From positions 1 through 33,461 of the forward strand of contig JAZOAC010000086.1 of NCBI GenBank assembly GCA_045595285.1: a stretch of DNA of 33,461 nucleotides, read 5' to 3'. The position numbers were made by a program, and so were the translations under genes. Shown in pieces: positions 31,122 to 33,461 of the stretch; positions within the stretch are counted from its first letter, which is position 1; the number at the start of each line of letters is the position of its first letter. The stretch comes from UBA1731 sp045595285 (GTDB taxonomy: Bacteria; Verrucomicrobiota; Kiritimatiellia; RFP12; UBA1067). The notes below the pieces were generated by a model, which was not told the origin of the DNA, searched no databases, and saw only the letters and a program-made list of their open reading frames with translations.

Positions 31122-32945
31122 CTATTTGTTTTTGCCTTGGCGAAGACGTTTGAAGTACTTGTCCATTTCGTCGGCACTCACAGTCTCGCGACGCGCCTTG
31201 ACACCGAGCGCCTTTACATCGGCAATCCACTTCTCAAGCGCCTCGGCACGCGTGGCGGGACGCGTCCACGCATATCCCTTCTTGGCGGCATGGCCCTTCA
31301 GAATGTCGTAGTTGAGAATCATGTAGTGATCGACCGAAAGACGCTCGCGGCGGACGCGTGACGCGAACAGTTCGCCGTCCCTTTCCGCCGCCGCCACCGC
31401 CTCGTCCATAAGACGCGCCGCCTCCAGCTTGTCGTCGGCGGTCATGAACGATGCGCCTTGGTGCCCGCACTTCACTATCTTCTTTGTCTTGCGCGGGGCG
31501 TTATCGACAACATCAATGAACTTCTTCAGGAACGGCGCTGCGGATTTGCCATAGTATCCCTCGAGAAATTCGTCTATGAGCCGTTTCTCGTCGTCGGCCG
31601 GATTCCAGAGAAGGTGCGAGACGACATAGTGGCGAAGCGTCGCAAACGACCCAGCGCTGCAAAGCGCATCACCCTGCTCGAATACGCCCACTGCACCGTT
31701 TGCAGCGAAAAGCCGGATGTTCGGAGCCATAACGTGGATGTTCGGATGCGGCAGCATGTAGCCCTGGAAATTGGCGAGGTAGTCCCAGAGGAAAAGGTTG
31801 CCTCCGGCAACGCGCTTCCAGTCCTGAAGGTCCTTAACGAACGTCGCCTCACGCGGCGGCAGCGGGTCGATGAGCGGACGCGCAAAGTCGCACGAGATGT
31901 CGCACACCCTCACCACGACATTGTGCCGGGCACGCGTCTTCGTTGGAGCTTTGCGCGTGAACTGGTATGCGAACGTGTCGATCCGAACGTTTGGGAACTC
32001 CTTCTCCACCGCCTCTGCGACATCGTTTGCGAACCTGAGGTACGGTCCAGACGCCGCACCACCGTCCTCATCCATCATCGCCTTGCACTTTTCACATTCA
32101 CATCCGCCACCGCAATCGTTCTGCGACACCTGTATGAAATCCACGGATGAATCCTCGCGAAGCCGCCGGAGCGTCTCCTTGATGTATTCGACCTTCATCT
32201 CGTTGTTCGCAAGGCAGAGCTGCTTTGCCTCGCGCTTTCCGCCGACAAGCGAATACCATTCAGGGTGTTTCTCGAAATAGACCTTTGGCGGAAGTATCTC
32301 GAAAAAGGAATGATAGGCGCTGCGTCGTCCCTTGAAGAAATAAAGACGGTGGTTGCCGCCCATCTCCGGCGGAATAAACTTCATCTCCGAAAGCATGAAG
32401 CGCGTGAGCGACGAAAAATTACCTTTGGAGCGCACTTTGAAAAGCGGGTCGAACCCGTCAAGGTAGTATGTTTCGCGATATTTGAACTGCGGCGCATATT
32501 GAAGGTCGATGTTGGAAATTGGAGCAGAAGACAACTTCGGATAATACGCCGCGTCACTCGTCCACCACCGTACGCCGCAATACTTCTCAAGGTAAATATC
32601 GACAGCATAAATTGGCGCACGCGTCGGCTCGCCGTCAAGAACCACACCGCTGTCAACGGACTTCAAAAACACCTCGTCCGTTTCCCATTTGCGGCTCCCT
32701 CTCGCAACCTTCGCCGCCTTCGTTGCGCCGACGTAGAGTCGCGGCGCGCCAGATGCAGAGCTTTCAGCGCAAATTTCAATATCAGCGCCAAAACATTTGC
32801 CTAATTCCCCGGCAAGTTCAGATGCCGCTGATTTTTCTACACTTGTCGGCGCATCCGGGATAACAATCTTCGGAGCAGCAGCGAAAGCCGCAATAGACGC
32901 ACCTAAAACACCAAGGACGATGTAAAATTTGGATGTGTGGATCAT
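31122..32945 (-). CDS. Secreted DUF4838 protein (glycosidase-like)
   Basis: 607 residues; AAAGG about ten bases before the ATG and a signal peptide (FYIVLGVLGASIAAFAA). Residues about 25-140 have the N-terminal fold seen before GH20/GH67-type barrels (KIVIPDAPTSVEKSAASEL, APRLYVGATKAA). The rest is a DUF4838 barrel: KHPEWYSLVGGKRE, KQLCLANNEMK, VSQNDCGGGCECEKC (a cysteine-rich loop of unknown purpose), GPYLRFANDVAEAVEKEFP, NVVVRVCDISCDFARPL, FLWDYLANFQGY and GVFEQGDALC. DUF4838 proteins are frequent in glycan loci of PVC bacteria and Bacteroidetes, but I know of no firmly assigned reaction. It stands second in cluster A, three bases after the SIS gene, as the DUF4832-type protein stands second in cluster B. 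Confidence 0.8.
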   Translation of the reverse strand: MIHTSKFYIVLGVLGASIAAFAAAPKIVIPDAPTSVEKSAASELAGELGKCFGADIEICAESSASGAPRLYVGATKAAKVARGSRKWETDEVFLKSVDSGVVLDGEPTRAPIYAVDIYLEKYCGVRWWTSDAAYYPKLSSAPISNIDLQYAPQFKYRETYYLDGFDPLFKVRSKGNFSSLTRFMLSEMKFIPPEMGGNHRLYFFKGRRSAYHSFFEILPPKVYFEKHPEWYSLVGGKREAKQLCLANNEMKVEYIKETLRRLREDSSVDFIQVSQNDCGGGCECEKCKAMMDEDGGAASGPYLRFANDVAEAVEKEFPNVRIDTFAYQFTRKAPTKTRARHNVVVRVCDISCDFARPLIDPLPPREATFVKDLQDWKRVAGGNLFLWDYLANFQGYMLPHPNIHVMAPNIRLFAANGAVGVFEQGDALCSAGSFATLRHYVVSHLLWNPADDEKRLIDEFLEGYYGKSAAPFLKKFIDVVDNAPRKTKKIVKCGHQGASFMTADDKLEAARLMDEAVAAAERDGELFASRVRRERLSVDHYMILNYDILKGHAAKKGYAWTRPATRAEALEKWIADVKALGVKARRETVSADEMDKYFKRLRQGKNK

Positions 32946-32948
32946 ATT

Positions 32949-33461
32949 TTATTGCCTTTCTTTGCGAAGCCGTTCCAGCGCGACCTGCACTGCGCAGGGT
33001 TCTTCCTTGCCGGTCCAGTCCTGAGACGCGACCCATTCCTCGGCGGCGAAAATACGCTGTGCGGCCTCTTCGTAATCGACGCCGCCAAGCTCGACCAACA
33101 GACGGATACCGCGGTCGATGAGCTTCTTGTTGGAGATGGAGACCCAGCTCATCCAGTTCCCGGCGACGCGTCCCGATGCCGCCATCGTGCCGGTCGAGAG
33201 GCAGTTGAAAGCGAGCTTGACCGCAAGATGCTTCCAGATTTCAAGCGGAGAATCGGCGATCTCCATGTTCACCCAGATTCCGTCCGTGGGGACAGGCCCT
33301 ATGTGGAACTCGACAGCTTCCGGCCAGTCGGCGGCAAGCTTCTTCGCTGCGGACATGTAGTCTGCCGGCTTATTCCCGACGGTGAGCATCACCGCCGCCG
33401 CGCGTTCGTAGCCCTTGATGCGCTCGGGAGCGGGTTCGTTGCCGATCATGTACGTGATGAG
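32949..33461 (-). CDS. Double-SIS-domain protein (GCKR/MurQ-like), copy 2, C-terminal part only
   Basis: 171 codons are in the window; the N-terminus is beyond the right edge. The sequence differs from copy 1 (4794-6563) at about 10 of the last 166 residues, mostly conservative (E/N, N/D, T/S, R/K, I/V) and clustered at the very end (LERLRKERQ against LEQIRKGRK). The nucleotide sequence is also nearly the same. The C-terminal region is helical and in GCKR-type proteins forms the lid over the sugar-phosphate site. It immediately precedes the DUF4838 gene (three-base gap), so it heads cluster A as copy 1 heads cluster B. Confidence 0.85.
   Translation of the reverse strand, partial: LITYMIGNEPAPERIKGYERAAAVMLTVGNKPADYMSAAKKLAADWPEAVEFHIGPVPTDGIWVNMEIADSPLEIWKHLAVKLAFNCLSTGTMAASGRVAGNWMSWVSISNKKLIDRGIRLLVELGGVDYEEAAQRIFAAEEWVASQDWTGKEEPCAVQVALERLRKERQ

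Overview
The window reads as a carbohydrate-degradation region from an anaerobic, probably gut-associated member of the PVC bacteria (Lentisphaerota/Kiritimatiellota/Verrucomicrobiota). This is inferred from gene content only. It carries secreted glycoside hydrolases in long minus-strand runs, LamG-like surface proteins with autotransporter-type beta-strand repeats, DUF4832 and DUF4838 proteins, a GH115 enzyme, and no SusC/SusD pair. No rRNA, tRNA or CRISPR array was seen.

Layout on the minus strand, in transcription order. Cluster A (33461 to 9128) starts off the right edge with the tail of a double-SIS (GCKR/MurQ-like) protein. It continues with a DUF4838 protein, a LamG surface protein, a GH2 enzyme, a GH95-GH106 double enzyme broken by a one-base frameshift, a Tat-exported metallophosphoesterase, a GH-like TIM-barrel protein, a mosaic pseudogene (sugar-porter start joined to a deleted metallophosphoesterase copy), a second GH2, an M14 peptidase-GH115 fusion, a tandem two-domain esterase, a GH36-type alpha-galactosidase, and a truncated LamG gene. 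Many neighbours overlap by stop/start codons, which suggests one long coupled operon. Cluster B (6563 to 1) repeats the same opening order: a double-SIS protein about 94% identical to the first over the shared part, a GH-like protein (DUF4832 type), a LamG surface protein, then the start of a CBM9-like secreted protein.

Between the clusters (about 6.6-9.2 kb) a plus-strand AbiEi/AbiEii-type antitoxin-toxin pair has its own strong promoter. It is bounded by two copies of a short repeat, with a GC-rich hairpin cluster on the left and a 22-bp-period palindrome array on the right. The neighbouring LamG gene is cut short at the right boundary. This looks like a small island inserted into the glycan region.

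The most unusual feature is a set of short low-complexity repeats (7-, 8- and 9-bp units, plus inverted pairs) that lie between genes and also inside enzyme genes without breaking the frame. Three unrelated ones sit in the C-terminal half of the M14-GH115 gene, others in GH106, a GH2 and a LamG signal peptide, and one supplies a stop codon. They appear to add or replace short peptide segments in secreted proteins.

Working model (inference): the secreted enzymes remove fucose, rhamnose, galactose, uronic acid and ester decorations from a complex branched plant or host glycan. The LamG proteins act at the cell surface, and the SIS protein senses or processes a phosphosugar inside the cell.
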